Source: Bacillus sp. X1(2014) (lineage in GTDB: Bacteria > Bacillota > Bacilli > Bacillales_B > DSM-18226). From it: a stretch of DNA of 64,000 bases. The notes beneath the pieces were generated by a model. The model saw only the letters and a list, made by a program, of their open reading frames with translations. It searched no databases and was not told the origin of the DNA. Below, in pieces: positions 18,304 to 28,617 of the stretch; within the stretch, counting starts at the first letter, position 1, and the number at the start of each line of letters is the position of its first letter. Both the position numbers and the translations under genes were made by a program. The stretch is from the NCBI RefSeq assembly GCF_007678255.1, contig NZ_VEED01000001.1:434001-498000 (forward strand), in the 5' to 3' direction.

Positions 18304-19444
18304 CCTTTATCAATTCATATAATTTCTTTCCATCAAGATCGATAATTTTTTCATATCGATTCCCATACAAGAGAGCCTCACCAGTTGGTGATAGTATCAT
18401 TGGCTCGTTTTCTAAACCATCCATGATTAGGTTGCTGCGCCCATTCTTAAGATTATAAGTAAAAAGTTGGAAACCCTCTGAATAAGTATCCGATTCTCCA
18501 CCTGATAGAGGCTTTAAGGTAGTAAATAGGCTTTTTTCTTCATTATAATCATAAAAAGGAACTAACCAATCAGAATACTTTGTTAACTGCGGCATGGAAA
18601 AAGTAAATAGTTTACGTAATTTGTTATCAAAAAATGAATAACTAGACATGGATTGTTTTTTTTCATTTATGGTGATTGTCATGAGTAAGTCAGGAAAGGC
18701 AGAAAAATTTATTACTGATGGAAACAAATTCTTCTCGATCCCAGTTTCTAAATTTCTACCAGTAAGTGGTGCTAATAAGGTTGGCTGATCTTCAATCCAA
18801 TTAATCCAAGCTATCTGATTAACAGTTATCCACTTCATAAAAGGCTGAGGCACATTAAGTTCAGATGTGGTAGATTGTCCCAAGTCTAGTAAAAACACTT
18901 GAAAACTCCAATCCTCTGCAAATTTAGTTACTAAAATCTGAGATTCATTATATGGGTTCCATTCAAAGGCTAATTCATAGGATGGAAAATCCTTTTGAAG
19001 GAGTACGCTCCCATTCGTATCAATTATTGTAACCAATCCTTCAGATGGTGATTGCGAAGCATGGATAAGAATGCTTTTTTGGGAAGGACTAATTTGTACG
19101 TTGATGACGGGATATTCACTTTTATATATTAATTCACTTTTACCTGTAAAGAGATTGTAGCGGTATATACTTGAAGTTTGTTCTAGATTCGTAATATAGA
19201 GGACTTGTTTCTCAGAAAGCCAGCCGGCGAGTTTGGAAAATTCACCTTCTGGAATTGCAATCGGTAATTTCCACTTATCTCCAGAAGTTGTGGTAACTGG
19301 AGGTTTAGGCTTTTCATTTTTAACAGGCACTTTTTGTTTTACTTGCTCGTTTTGAGAGCATGCACCTAAGATGAGGATTAATATAAATAAATAGAGGACC
19401 AGAAACATGGGATTTAGGTTACTATTCCTTTTCACATTAATCAA
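18299..19444 (-). CDS. yqgU: YqgU-like lipoprotein with beta-propeller-like body
   Basis: 381 aa. The N-terminal hydrophobic segment ends in lipobox ILGAC (Cys about 29), so it should be a lipoprotein on the outer face of the membrane. The body resembles WD40-like repeats (SIYRYNLFTGKSELIYKS, ISPSQKSILIHAS, LSPTGEALLYGN). It starts at TTG 19444 behind AGGAGGAAATA. Function unknown; the symbol rests on order and architecture. Confidence 0.75.
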   Translation of the reverse strand: MINVKRNSNLNPMFLVLYLFILILILGACSQNEQVKQKVPVKNEKPKPPVTTTSGDKWKLPIAIPEGEFSKLAGWLSEKQVLYITNLEQTSSIYRYNLFTGKSELIYKSEYPVINVQISPSQKSILIHASQSPSEGLVTIIDTNGSVLLQKDFPSYELAFEWNPYNESQILVTKFAEDWSFQVFLLDLGQSTTSELNVPQPFMKWITVNQIAWINWIEDQPTLLAPLTGRNLETGIEKNLFPSVINFSAFPDLLMTITINEKKQSMSSYSFFDNKLRKLFTFSMPQLTKYSDWLVPFYDYNEEKSLFTTLKPLSGGESDTYSEGFQLFTYNLKNGRSNLIMDGLENEPMILSPTGEALLYGNRYEKIIDLDGKKLYELIKE

Positions 19445-19535
19445 TATTTCCTCCTCTCTTATTCTCTCTCATAAATAAGTACGTTTTTTGAACTATAATA
19501 TTTCAATATTATAGCAAATTTTGCGGAAAGTAATA

Positions 19536-19569
19536 AAGGAAAAACCGTATCAATGCGGATTTTCCTTTA
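19536..19569 (-). terminator. Probable terminator of glcK
   Basis: AAAGGAAAA-CCG / CGG-TTTTCCTTT, a long AT-rich inverted repeat immediately after the glcK stop. The following T run is short. Confidence 0.5.
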
Positions 19570-19574
19570 TTAGA

Positions 19575-20546
19575 CTATTGATTCAATTTATTTTTGATAA
19601 GCCATGCAGCACCAAGTACACCTGCATCATTTCCAAGGGTAGCTAATGCGAGTTTTGTTGAGTCACGAACTGCTGAAAAAGCAAACTTCTCAAAATTACT
19701 TATTACTGGATTTAATAAAATATCGCCAGCTTTAGAAACACCGCCACCTAGAACAATTTTTTCCGGATTTAGTGTATTGGCAATACTAGCTAACGCAAAA
19801 CCTAAGTGAAAGGATACCTCATTCAATACGGTCTGAGCCAAGCGATCATTGTTGCGCGCTGCATCAAAGACATCTTTAGCTGTAATCGTGTTATTCTCAA
19901 CCATTTTTGAAGTTAATTCACTTTGTATCCCCTTAGCAAGTTCCGTTCGGGCTAGGCGTACAATTCCTGTTGCAGAAGCCACTGTTTCAAGACACCCCGT
20001 TTTCCCACAGTTACATTGTGCTCCATCAAACGGAATAGCAGTAATATGACCGATTTCACCAGCTGCACCATTAATACCTTGAACAACTTTTCCACCAGCA
20101 ATAACACCTCCGCCGACACCTGTTCCAAGGGTAACACAAACAAGATCCTTCGCTCCATTGCCTGCACCCATCCACATTTCACCCAACGCTGCACAATTCG
20201 CGTCATTTTCAATCGCAGCTGGGAGCGATGTTGCAGTCTCAAGACTATTCTTTAGAGGATAATTATTAGGCCAGCCTAAATTTACAACATTTAAAAGTAT
20301 TCCCTCTTCATAGTTAACCGGACCGGGTGCCCCCATACCAATTCCTAGTAAATGATCTTTTGTTTGACCATGTTCCTTTAGTTTTTCATCAATTGCAATT
20401 GAGATATTAGTGGTTATGTTTTTTCCTTCATCCGTATTATCCGTTGGTATTTCCCACTTATGAACGATCTCGCCATCCATTGTTATAAAAGCTAATTTAG
20501 TCGTTGTACCACCAAGATCAACACCAACAATCCATTGTTTCGACAA
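19575..20546 (-). CDS. glcK: ROK-family glucokinase
   Basis: Phosphorylates glucose to glucose-6-phosphate with ATP. It has the ATP site VGVDLGGTTTKLAF near the N-terminus, the sugar-binding ENDANCAALGE, VTLGTGVGGG and the ROK zinc motif CNCGKTGCLE. The frame is open from GTG 20555, but AGGTGAT overlaps that codon and places the start at TTG 20546, giving 323 aa that begin MSKQWIVGVDLGG. It is co-transcribed with yqgQ just upstream. Confidence 0.93.
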   Translation of the reverse strand: MSKQWIVGVDLGGTTTKLAFITMDGEIVHKWEIPTDNTDEGKNITTNISIAIDEKLKEHGQTKDHLLGIGMGAPGPVNYEEGILLNVVNLGWPNNYPLKNSLETATSLPAAIENDANCAALGEMWMGAGNGAKDLVCVTLGTGVGGGVIAGGKVVQGINGAAGEIGHITAIPFDGAQCNCGKTGCLETVASATGIVRLARTELAKGIQSELTSKMVENNTITAKDVFDAARNNDRLAQTVLNEVSFHLGFALASIANTLNPEKIVLGGGVSKAGDILLNPVISNFEKFAFSAVRDSTKLALATLGNDAGVLGAAWLIKNKLNQ

Positions 20547-20560
20547 TAAAATCACCTATC

Positions 20561-20767
20561 TTATTTTTGACTTTTTTCTTTTTGAAATTGAATTTCATGC
20601 CTCAAAATTAATAAAGCTGTTTGAAATTCTCTTGGTTCTATTAGTTGTGACTGATACAATTCCTTTAATTCCATTTCCATCAATTCAAGGTCGGCTACTC
20701 TATCGCCAATATAAATTAATGTTCCAAATCTCTTTAAAAATTGTTGAATATCATAAATTGTTTTCAT
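20561..20767 (-). CDS. yqgQ: YqgQ (DUF910) small protein
   Basis: 68 aa, helical, charged, starting MKTIYDIQQFLKRFGTLIYIGDR. It matches the DUF910 family of small helix-rich, possibly nucleic-acid-binding proteins. AGGAGATATAGT precedes ATG 20767. It lies directly upstream of glcK, as in B. subtilis. Confidence 0.85.
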   Translation of the reverse strand: MKTIYDIQQFLKRFGTLIYIGDRVADLELMEMELKELYQSQLIEPREFQTALLILRHEIQFQKEKSQK

Positions 20768-20875
20768 ACTATATCTCCTAATTATTTAATGGAGAAAAAA
20801 ATATTATCCAAGAAAAAGTATAACCCAACCAGTCATCTATCCTCAAGAAAATATAATCTTAGTTTTAGAGAAACT

Positions 20876-22495
20876 TCACTCCTGCGGTCCATTATTAGAA
20901 GATTGGAGTTGGCGATTAATCTCTTGTAGTAAATCAGCATAATTCTGTTGATTCGGATTAAGCTTCATAGCCTGTTGTACATTTTCTTTAGCTTCTTCCA
21001 ATTCTTTTTGTTCGAGGTTAATAAGTGCTAAATTAAAGAACGCCTCATCAAAACTTGGGTCAAGTTTTATTGCCTTTTCTAGATGTGTCTTGGCTTCAGA
21101 GAGCATATCCTTCTTAATTTCTACAAAGGATAAGAGAAAATAAGTTTTCTCCGATACATTCACAGCATTTTTTTCAGATTCCTTTAATACCTTATATGCC
21201 TTATCATAATTGTTTTGTTTTATATATTCCTGGGCCATTAACAAACTGGAGTTTTCATCATGAGATTTTCCAGACGCACTGTAACCGTATGTTAAAGAAC
21301 CCCACAACAGTGCGGCGGACGCCATTAAAAATAAAAATTGCAGCAGTAATTTTTTCTTTTTCGGCAAGTGGACAACACCCGCGGCGAGGAATCCCCCAAC
21401 CAATCCGCCTAGATGTCCAGCATTATCTATTCCGGATGCAGAGAACCCAATCATCAAATTTATTCCGAGCACAACAAGTAAATTTACTCCCATTGTTCGG
21501 AAAAATAATCTCGGGTAAATAACTCCAAAATAAAGTAACGCACCAAAACAGCCAAAAATTGCCCCACTGGCCCCCGCTGATAAGTTCGTACTAAAGATGA
21601 AACTGGCAATAAAGCCTGTAACTCCGGCAAATAAGTAAATCACTAAAAACCGAAGGCTGCCAAAAATTCTTTCTACTTCTATACCAAGAAAGTATAATGC
21701 TAATGTATTCATGGCTAGATGGACAAAACCAATATGAAGAAAAACCGGTGTTATAAATCTCCACCATTCCCCATCAATAATCAATTGATTGACTTTTGCT
21801 CCATATTTTATCAAAGTGGAAGTATTGGTGCTCCCACCATGAACTTGAAGCCAGAAAAAAACAGCAAGCTGTATCGCAATGAATACATAAGTAAAGAATG
21901 GTTTACCACTTAATAGAATTTCTCTTTCCGTCTTTACTTTTTTTATCGCATAATCCAATGAGGCTTTCTTCATTAACTCAACATCTTCTTCTGAATAGTC
22001 TTCTTTTATAGAAAAAGAAAAATCATGCGAAAGCCTCTCTGATAAACGTCTGAACCCTTCCTCGTATTGCCCCTGTGCAATTAGAATTGAAGTAACCATG
22101 GTCTTATTTCCATCCGAATGGACAAAAGGCTTCGTAAGACGAAATTCGTATTCATCAACAGGCGGAAATTCACTGACGTAGATGTTAACAACATTCAACT
22201 CATGACGGCCAATTTGTTTTCGGACTCTTTCCCCATTGGCAGCAGTAAACTCAATATCCCGCTGCATGGCATTACTCCAATCCAAATTATGATGCAGTAT
22301 ACGAATGATCGGTGCTTTTTTATTTTCAAGCTTTTCGAGCCATAATTCTTTTTGATTTTCAAATAATTGAATAATACGATAACCATGACTAGATATCAAT
22401 AAATTGGCCAACTTCCAAAAGATGAATCCTTCTCTATTACTCATTTCCCCCCAACTTCCTATGTAAGAATAAGCTTCAGGTAAACCTGCTTTCAT
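20876..22495 (-). CDS. gluP: Rhomboid intramembrane serine protease GluP with C-terminal TPRs
   Basis: 539 aa. In order: a cytoplasmic N-terminal domain (about 1-200), six to seven membrane helices (about 205-410) with nucleophile GASGAIFG and catalytic His in DNAGHLGG, and TPR-like repeats (about 430-525). The B. subtilis homologue YqgP cleaves membrane proteins and is linked to manganese stress and membrane quality control. The ribosome site is weak (GGAAAGGCG). The 108-bp gap to yqgQ holds nothing evident. Confidence 0.9.
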   Translation of the reverse strand: MKAGLPEAYSYIGSWGEMSNREGFIFWKLANLLISSHGYRIIQLFENQKELWLEKLENKKAPIIRILHHNLDWSNAMQRDIEFTAANGERVRKQIGRHELNVVNIYVSEFPPVDEYEFRLTKPFVHSDGNKTMVTSILIAQGQYEEGFRRLSERLSHDFSFSIKEDYSEEDVELMKKASLDYAIKKVKTEREILLSGKPFFTYVFIAIQLAVFFWLQVHGGSTNTSTLIKYGAKVNQLIIDGEWWRFITPVFLHIGFVHLAMNTLALYFLGIEVERIFGSLRFLVIYLFAGVTGFIASFIFSTNLSAGASGAIFGCFGALLYFGVIYPRLFFRTMGVNLLVVLGINLMIGFSASGIDNAGHLGGLVGGFLAAGVVHLPKKKKLLLQFLFLMASAALLWGSLTYGYSASGKSHDENSSLLMAQEYIKQNNYDKAYKVLKESEKNAVNVSEKTYFLLSFVEIKKDMLSEAKTHLEKAIKLDPSFDEAFFNLALINLEQKELEEAKENVQQAMKLNPNQQNYADLLQEINRQLQSSNNGPQE

Positions 22496-22594
22496 TTTAT
22501 TCGCCTTTCCCGCTTCTCTTTCATTATAAACGAAATCTCTCGTTACAATAATTAAACAAGTTGATTATTTTTGCTGCCACCTCTCAAAATTAAA

Positions 22595-22632
22595 ACAAAA
22601 AAACCATCTGTGGTTTTCACCATTCAGATGGT
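22595..22632 (-). terminator. Terminator of yqgO
   Basis: CCATCTG / CAGATGG stem (22603-22631) with a TTTTTTT run on the minus strand; the 5' arm lies in the last yqgO codons. Confidence 0.75.
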
Positions 22633-22817
22633 CTTCCAAACATCGATTGCATCATTTTTTGCTTTACTCCTGGAAAACTCATAACTGAGCCTACTGCAAT
22701 TCTGCGCATCCAACTAGACCCGAGCAGGACATTAATAAGTCGGAATTTGTACTTATAAACCAAATACCCTATAGAACCAATCATTAATATGGATGTTAAT
22801 ATGCGAGACATCATCAT
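22617..22817 (-). CDS. yqgO: YqgO-like small membrane-associated protein
   Basis: 66 aa with one N-terminal hydrophobic segment (ILTSILMIGSIGYLVYKY) and a basic tail (SWMRRIAVGS, GVKQKMMQ). Assigned to YqgO by position after gluP and general similarity. The start could be any of three adjacent Met codons. Function unknown. Confidence 0.65.
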   Translation of the reverse strand: MMMSRILTSILMIGSIGYLVYKYKFRLINVLLGSSWMRRIAVGSVMSFPGVKQKMMQSMFGRPSEW

Positions 22818-22881
22818 CCCTCCTGTATCTATTTTGTGATGATAACGATTAAATTATCCAATAAAAATGATTGAATTCTGA

Positions 22882-23883
<1,002 letters not shown>

Positions 23884-23901
23884 TCATTTTGATAGGCTGA
23901 G

Positions 23902-24690
23902 TTATTTATTTAAATACGTGATGACGATTGCAAGCAGCGCAGCAATAAAGCCAGAAATAAAATTCACCATATCATTATCTACATAGACCATCCCTTTTAT
24001 TTTAGTGGTCGGTAACGTACAATGACTCTTCTTCTCAGTTTCAATACCACATTGTCCACATACATATACCTGCTGATAAAAGGCACCAATCAACGTATCA
24101 ATAACATTCCCGAGATAACCAAATAAAAAGACCAGACAAGTTAAAAATAGACCTAAATCAAAAAGCCAAAATCCAATAATCGAAATGAGTAAAGAGCCTG
24201 CAAGTGAAGCCGCACTTCCTAAAAAACTAATCGCTCCAGATGTCCCCTTTTCGACTCGCTTAAAGGTACGTATGTATAAGGGGGCCTGTTTACTTAAACT
24301 GCCAATTTCCGAAGCCCATGTATCAGAATTTGCACTTGCGAGACAGACTAAAAAACCAATTAACCAAATCGTATCATGATTAAAATAATAAATGATACTG
24401 AAAAGCCCCGCAGCACCTCCATTCGCAGCAACTTGACGCCAGTCTCTTGTACCGCCTTTTGCCAACTTTTCTTCTATTATGTACTTTGAACTACTCTTAT
24501 ATTTTGACCAAAAAGTTGATGAGGCAAAAAAAGCACCAAGCAGGTAAAGACCATTTATACCGAATCCTAAATAAACGGCTAGTCCAACAATACTTGCTGC
24601 CAAGGCACCCGATCGGGTCAAGGATTTAGAGTGATAACCTGAAGCAGCTCCTAACAGGATAAAAATGAAGATAATAATGGCTTCAATCAT
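23902..24690 (-). CDS. DUF92 integral membrane protein
   Basis: 262 aa with six or more hydrophobic segments. It matches the DUF92 (TIGR00297) family related to dolichol, phytol and VTE6-type phosphate kinases; the bacterial substrate is unknown. A cysteine cluster CGQCG...HC (about 212-225) is typical of the family. The start overlaps the yqgN stop as ATGA, indicating coupled translation with the folate enzyme, though no functional link is known. Confidence 0.83.
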   Translation of the reverse strand: MIEAIIIFIFILLGAASGYHSKSLTRSGALAASIVGLAVYLGFGINGLYLLGAFFASSTFWSKYKSSSKYIIEEKLAKGGTRDWRQVAANGGAAGLFSIIYYFNHDTIWLIGFLVCLASANSDTWASEIGSLSKQAPLYIRTFKRVEKGTSGAISFLGSAASLAGSLLISIIGFWLFDLGLFLTCLVFLFGYLGNVIDTLIGAFYQQVYVCGQCGIETEKKSHCTLPTTKIKGMVYVDNDMVNFISGFIAALLAIVITYLNK

Positions 24691-25253
24691 CTTATTTTGA
24701 TAACCTCATCGTTTGTAATAATTTTCGAAACAGGAATATCATGGTCCTCCACATGAAACTGTGGGACCAGCTGTTCAGCAAAGGCAAGTGAAAGGGTTTT
24801 ACCACTATAATTTTGTAAATATCGATCATAAAAACCCCCTCCAAAACCCAAACGGTAGCCTTCACGGGTATAGGCCAAACCTGGAACAATGATTAAGTCA
24901 ATGCTATCAGCGCTCATTTGATTAGTTAATGCCTCAATTGGCTCTAATAGACCATAATATACTGTTTCGAGTTGTGAAAAATCAGTGATTCTTCTAAAAG
25001 TCATTTTCTTTTCCTTGGGGTCACATTTTGGAACAACCACTTGTTTCCCTAATTCCCATGCTCTCTCAATAATTTGATATGTATCAACTTCTGGCTTTTT
25101 CGATATCGTTACTCCAATCACTTGTGCTTGCTTCCAATCTGAATCCTCATAAAGTCTGCACGCAATTTTATTTGAATGATCTTCATATATAGGTTTTGTA
25201 AGACTGGAAAGTTGCTCTTTCATATCTTTACGAATAGACACTTTATTATTCAT
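24687..25253 (-). CDS. yqgN: 5-formyltetrahydrofolate cyclo-ligase YqgN
   Basis: ATP-dependent conversion of 5-formyl-THF to 5,10-methenyl-THF, returning folate to the one-carbon pool. Signature GFGGGFYDRYL near 145-155 and a basic N-terminus VSIRKDMKEQL. ATG 25253 was chosen because homologues begin near there and GAGGT lies upstream; the open frame extends to 25268. 188 aa. Confidence 0.92.
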   Translation of the reverse strand: MNNKVSIRKDMKEQLSSLTKPIYEDHSNKIACRLYEDSDWKQAQVIGVTISKKPEVDTYQIIERAWELGKQVVVPKCDPKEKKMTFRRITDFSQLETVYYGLLEPIEALTNQMSADSIDLIIVPGLAYTREGYRLGFGGGFYDRYLQNYSGKTLSLAFAEQLVPQFHVEDHDIPVSKIITNDEVIKIR

Positions 25254-25286
25254 CACAGATAACCTCACATTATATTTTTGGACAAC

Positions 25287-25315
25287 AAAAAAAGCAGCAG
25301 GAAGCCCTACTGCTT
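25287..25315 (-). terminator. Intrinsic terminator of rpmG
   Basis: AGCAGTAGG-GCTT-CCTGCTGCT stem on the minus strand followed by TTTTTTT. Confidence 0.85.
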
Positions 25316-25463
25316 ATTTTGTTTCACGATGTGCTGTTGTACGTTTTTCTCTTGGGCAATATTTCTTAAGCTCAAGACGATCTGGATTATTACGTTTATT
25401 TTTTGTTGAAATATAGTTACGATCTCCACATTCAGTGCAAGCTAATGTAATATTCACGCGCAT
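25314..25463 (-). CDS. rpmG: 50S ribosomal protein L33
   Basis: 49 aa, [17 protein letters not shown]..., a small 50S subunit protein. It has CxxC plus one further Cys (YCPREKR); the fourth zinc ligand of the full zinc-binding form is absent. ATG 25463 follows TTTGGAGGG. The longer open frame to 25496 is not coding. Confidence 0.95.
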   Translation of the reverse strand: MRVNITLACTECGDRNYISTKNKRNNPDRLELKKYCPREKRTTAHRETK

Positions 25464-25604
25464 GTTTATTTCCCTCCAAACAATTAAGCATTTCATTCAT
25501 ACGACTTATCCATAATATCATTTTTTAAAAGGAAATGCTAGTATGTTTTTTTTAGATAATTATTGGATTGATTTTGTTTATTTTAGCTCTGTTAAACGTG
25601 CCCT

Positions 25605-25732
25605 GTTGATTTCCGCTCCAGGCACTTCGCTTTCCGCGGGTGGCCCGGGGAGCCTCCTCGTCGCTGCGCTCCTGCGGGGTCTCCCCTGCCCCGTTCTCCC
25701 GCAGGAGTCTTCGTGCCTTCCACTCCAATCAA
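25605..25732. repeat. GC-rich palindromic-ended intergenic repeat
   Basis: 128 bp, far richer in GC than its surroundings. It is bounded by TTGATTTCCGCTCCAGGCAC and an inverted relative ending GTGCCTTCCACTCCAATCAA. Its interior contains GCCTCCTCGTCGCTGCGCTC and several GC-rich arms (GCGGG, CCCGCAGGAG). I recall closely similar copies scattered in many Bacillaceae chromosomes. Two overlapping open frames across it reflect composition, not coding. It is the main content of the 307-bp gap between rpmG and the next gene. Confidence 0.8.
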
Positions 25733-25770
25733 AATGGTGCCCAAAAAATACAATAAGCTTTAACATAGGC

Positions 25771-26373
25771 TTATTTTAAAAGGGCTTGCTCCATTGAGAG
25801 TAATTCGTTTTTATTGGAACCTGATATCGTCCACGTGTTCATTTTTCCAATCTCATGCGGACCTAACGACATTTTTATTGAAAAAATACTAGAAGCAGGC
25901 GTTTTAGCCATTGGCAGGTAATTTAGGCTCCCTATTTGAAGAGAACTCCATATTTGATCAGTAAAAACCTTCCATTGCGGCATGGCCGTGTATTCCTTCA
26001 TTCCAACTCCATTATGTTCTCCATTAACCAAGTAAATATTATTATTTGCATGATGAAAGATTCTTTTATCTGTCGGTGATACAAAGACAAGATTATCTTG
26101 AATAACCATTGGATAGTAATGCATGGCCAAAACTTTAATTTCTTTCGTTTCCTTGCTGTGATTACTAATATAGACACTTGAATATTGTATTTTGGAGTGG
26201 GGTTGCTCCTGTTTCACTTTGATAACAATTCCTTCATTATGTAAGACCTTTTCCTTACAATCTTGGAGCCAAAAGTATTTTCCGTTAACCCATAAACCGG
26301 GAATAAACTGAAGTGTTTCCTGTGGAAGTTGGGGACTAGGTTTCATTTGTTGTAGCTGCTCAATTATATTCAT
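25771..26373 (-). CDS. Uncharacterised protein downstream of a DUF4912 gene
   Basis: 200 aa, no family recognised. No signal peptide or membrane helix; beta-rich with many aromatic residues (FIPGLWVNGKYFWLQDC, YYPMVIQDNLVFVSP, PQWKVFTDQIWSSL). AAAAAGGTG precedes ATG 26373. It lies 14 bp after the DUF4912 gene and is surely co-transcribed, so the two probably act together. A carbohydrate or surface role is possible but unsupported. Confidence 0.7.
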   Translation of the reverse strand: MNIIEQLQQMKPSPQLPQETLQFIPGLWVNGKYFWLQDCKEKVLHNEGIVIKVKQEQPHSKIQYSSVYISNHSKETKEIKVLAMHYYPMVIQDNLVFVSPTDKRIFHHANNNIYLVNGEHNGVGMKEYTAMPQWKVFTDQIWSSLQIGSLNYLPMAKTPASSIFSIKMSLGPHEIGKMNTWTISGSNKNELLSMEQALLK

Positions 26374-26387
26374 CGAATTACACCTTT

Positions 26388-26951
26388 TTATTCATTATTT
26401 AGTGTTTCATTTGTTTTATTAGAAGATACACATTTGTTTAATTGATACATACTACTATGATCCAGCCATTTTGGCAGATGCTCTTCATATTGCTTCAGTT
26501 GAATTAGATCATAATTGATGTCAGTTCGATTTGGTATTTCCATCATTGGAGTGTAAATGATATTGGAGCGAAACAGTGGAAAAAATTCCTTATCCGAAAT
26601 ATTAATCCCTAATTCAGCTGCGTAGTTACGATTTGCGACTAACCCTTTAATGAACCAATGTCCATTTTGATACGGAACCTTGATTTCAAAAAAATGGTGA
26701 GCGTTTTTACCGGTAAAATCCAAATCTGTAACATCATAAATTCGGACAACTGTTGTCAGACGATCAAAACTTAGATGAAAATAGCGATCCATAATTGTTT
26801 GGGGTATGTTAGAAACTTCCCAGAAGAGAAGCATTTTACGGGGAGTAACTAGTTTAGCGACCATTTCCCCCTTAAGAGGAAAAAAGTCTGTAGATGGATG
26901 GTTTGTTATATTTCTGCCATCTCCTTTTAACTTAGTAGTTTCATCAACCAT
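26388..26951 (-). CDS. DUF4912 domain protein
   Basis: 187 aa. The central part (MLLFWEVSNI, VVRIYDVTDLDF, FEIKVPYQNGHWFIKGLVANRNYAAELGI, FRSNIIYTPMM) matches the DUF4912 pattern of a small beta-sandwich-like domain of unknown role. ATG 26951 has GGAGG five bases upstream. The pair with the next gene lies between phoU and rpmG. Soluble. Confidence 0.75.
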   Translation of the reverse strand: MVDETTKLKGDGRNITNHPSTDFFPLKGEMVAKLVTPRKMLLFWEVSNIPQTIMDRYFHLSFDRLTTVVRIYDVTDLDFTGKNAHHFFEIKVPYQNGHWFIKGLVANRNYAAELGINISDKEFFPLFRSNIIYTPMMEIPNRTDINYDLIQLKQYEEHLPKWLDHSSMYQLNKCVSSNKTNETLNNE

Positions 26952-27106
26952 TTTGTCCTCCATTTCTGCAACTGAATAATATATGCACGAATTCTCTAAT
27001 TATTCTTAATAGATGATAATTTAATCGTACCACCAGTTGCGACCGCGCACAATAAACGCAAATTGTCGTTTCTTGGAAGACTTTGGGATTCGTAATTTCC
27101 CATAAA

Positions 27107-27142
27107 GAAAAAAAAGATAAGGCAGAAAACTCCTTATCTTTT
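27107..27142 (-). terminator. Terminator of the pst-phoU operon
   Basis: AAAGATAAG / CTTATCTTT stem followed on the minus strand by TTTTTTTT, 17 bp after the phoU stop. Confidence 0.85.
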
Positions 27143-27158
27143 ACAACGCTATGATTCA

Positions 27159-27818
27159 TTAGGCATTTAAATTTACTCGGTTTCCTGTTACTAGGTAAAT
27201 GACATGTTCGGCAATATTCGTTGAATGGTCTGCTATTCTCTCGATATATCTGCAAACAAATGCCAATTGAATAATTTGGTTGGTTGCATGTGGATTTTGT
27301 GGAATATGACTCAACAATTCTTGTATTAAACTTCCAAACATTTTATCCACTTCATCATCTTTTTCTGCACATTTTTTTGCAACCGTAATATCCTCTGAAT
27401 AATAGGCCTGTATGGAATCCGAAACCATCTCCAAGGCCATTTCCATCATTTTTGGGATATCAATTATTTCTTTAAAATGCTTTTCATTTCCGATATGCAA
27501 GGCTGATTTAGCAATATTTACTGCAATATCCGCAAATCGCTCAACCTCAGATGAAACTTTTAAAGCTACATTTATTTTCCGAAGATCAGTCGCTACAGGT
27601 GATTGTCTTGCAATTAATAATAATGCCTTATCATTAATTTCATACTCTAACTCATCGATTTCATTATCACTATCGATGACCTGCTTGGCCTTTTCCATAT
27701 CCTGATTAATAAGGGCAATCATCGCTTCTTTGATTGCATGCTCCGATTTCTCAGCCATTGTTAGAAGCAAATCTTTTAACTCTTTTAAATTATTATCAAA
27801 AATTGTCCTTGTACTCAT
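27159..27818 (-). CDS. phoU: Phosphate transport system regulator PhoU
   Basis: Two tandem three-helix PhoU repeats; dampens Pho signalling and Pst uptake. Motifs: DNEIDELEYEIN (about 53-64), VERFADIAVNIAKSAL (first repeat) and IERIADHSTNIAEHVIY (second). ATG 27818 follows GAGGTG; the frame is open to GTG 27827, which lies in the ribosome site. 219 aa. It ends the pst operon; as I recall, B. subtilis 168 lacks phoU here. Confidence 0.92.
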   Translation of the reverse strand: MSTRTIFDNNLKELKDLLLTMAEKSEHAIKEAMIALINQDMEKAKQVIDSDNEIDELEYEINDKALLLIARQSPVATDLRKINVALKVSSEVERFADIAVNIAKSALHIGNEKHFKEIIDIPKMMEMALEMVSDSIQAYYSEDITVAKKCAEKDDEVDKMFGSLIQELLSHIPQNPHATNQIIQLAFVCRYIERIADHSTNIAEHVIYLVTGNRVNLNA

Positions 27819-27831
27819 AGTAGACACCTCA

Positions 27832-28605
27832 TCATCCGAATCTTCCTGTAATGTATCCTTCAGTCCGTTCGTCTCTTGGATTTGAAAAAATTGTCGATGT
27901 TGAATCTAGTTCGATCAATTCACCCATTAAAAAGAATGCAGTCTTATCAGAAACCCTTGATGCCTGCTGCATGTTGTGGGTTACAATAACAATCGTATAT
28001 TTTTCTTTTAATTCTAAAATCATCTCTTCAATCTTTAGCGTAGAAATTGGGTCTAGTGCAGAAGTTGGTTCATCCATTAATAACACTTCTGGTTTGGTTG
28101 CCAGTGCTCTTGCAATACATAACCTTTGCTGTTGTCCCCCTGATAGTCCTAAGGCAGGTGCGTGTAAACGGTCCTTGACTTCCTCCCATAGCGCCACATC
28201 CATTAGTGATTTAATGACAATTTCATCAAGATGCTTCTTTTTTGTGATCCCATGGACTCTTGGTCCATAGGCAACATTATCAAAAATAGATTGTGGAAAA
28301 GGATTTCCCTTCTGGAAAACCATGCCAACATGTTTACGTAGATCAACGAGATCCACTTTCTTGTCTAATATATTTTGGTCATTAATATTAATTTCGCCCG
28401 TCATTTTTACATTTGGGACCATATTAATCATTAAGTTTAGGGTTTTAATAAATGTAGATTTACCACATCCGGAAGGGCCGATGATAGCGGTAACCTCTTT
28501 TTTGTTTATCGGAAAATTGATGTTTTTTAATGCATGATGCTCACCATACCATAAATTCAGATCTTTTATATCAAAAACCTGTCTGGTTAATGTTGAATTT
28601 GCCAC
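27832..28605 (-). CDS. pstB: Phosphate ABC transporter ATP-binding protein PstB (second copy)
   Basis: 257-aa ABC ATPase. Walker [10 protein letters not shown], signature LSGGQQQR, Walker [14 protein letters not shown], switch His VTHNM. PstB identity follows from operon context and the [15 protein letters not shown] segment. GTG start behind AAGGGGGA. It is the second of two PstB subunits, as in the B. subtilis pstBA-pstBB pair. Confidence 0.93.
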   Translation of the reverse strand: MANSTLTRQVFDIKDLNLWYGEHHALKNINFPINKKEVTAIIGPSGCGKSTFIKTLNLMINMVPNVKMTGEININDQNILDKKVDLVDLRKHVGMVFQKGNPFPQSIFDNVAYGPRVHGITKKKHLDEIVIKSLMDVALWEEVKDRLHAPALGLSGGQQQRLCIARALATKPEVLLMDEPTSALDPISTLKIEEMILELKEKYTIVIVTHNMQQASRVSDKTAFFLMGELIELDSTSTIFSNPRDERTEGYITGRFG

Positions 28606-28617
28606 AATTTTTCCCCC

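Noticed and set aside
25543..25779. Frames of 78 and 62 aa across the GC-rich repeat
   Set aside because: Open only because of the repeat's composition; both strands are open at once.
26944..27255. 103-aa minus-strand frame across the DUF4912-phoU gap
   Set aside because: Overlaps phoU in another frame and spans its terminator; no start signal.
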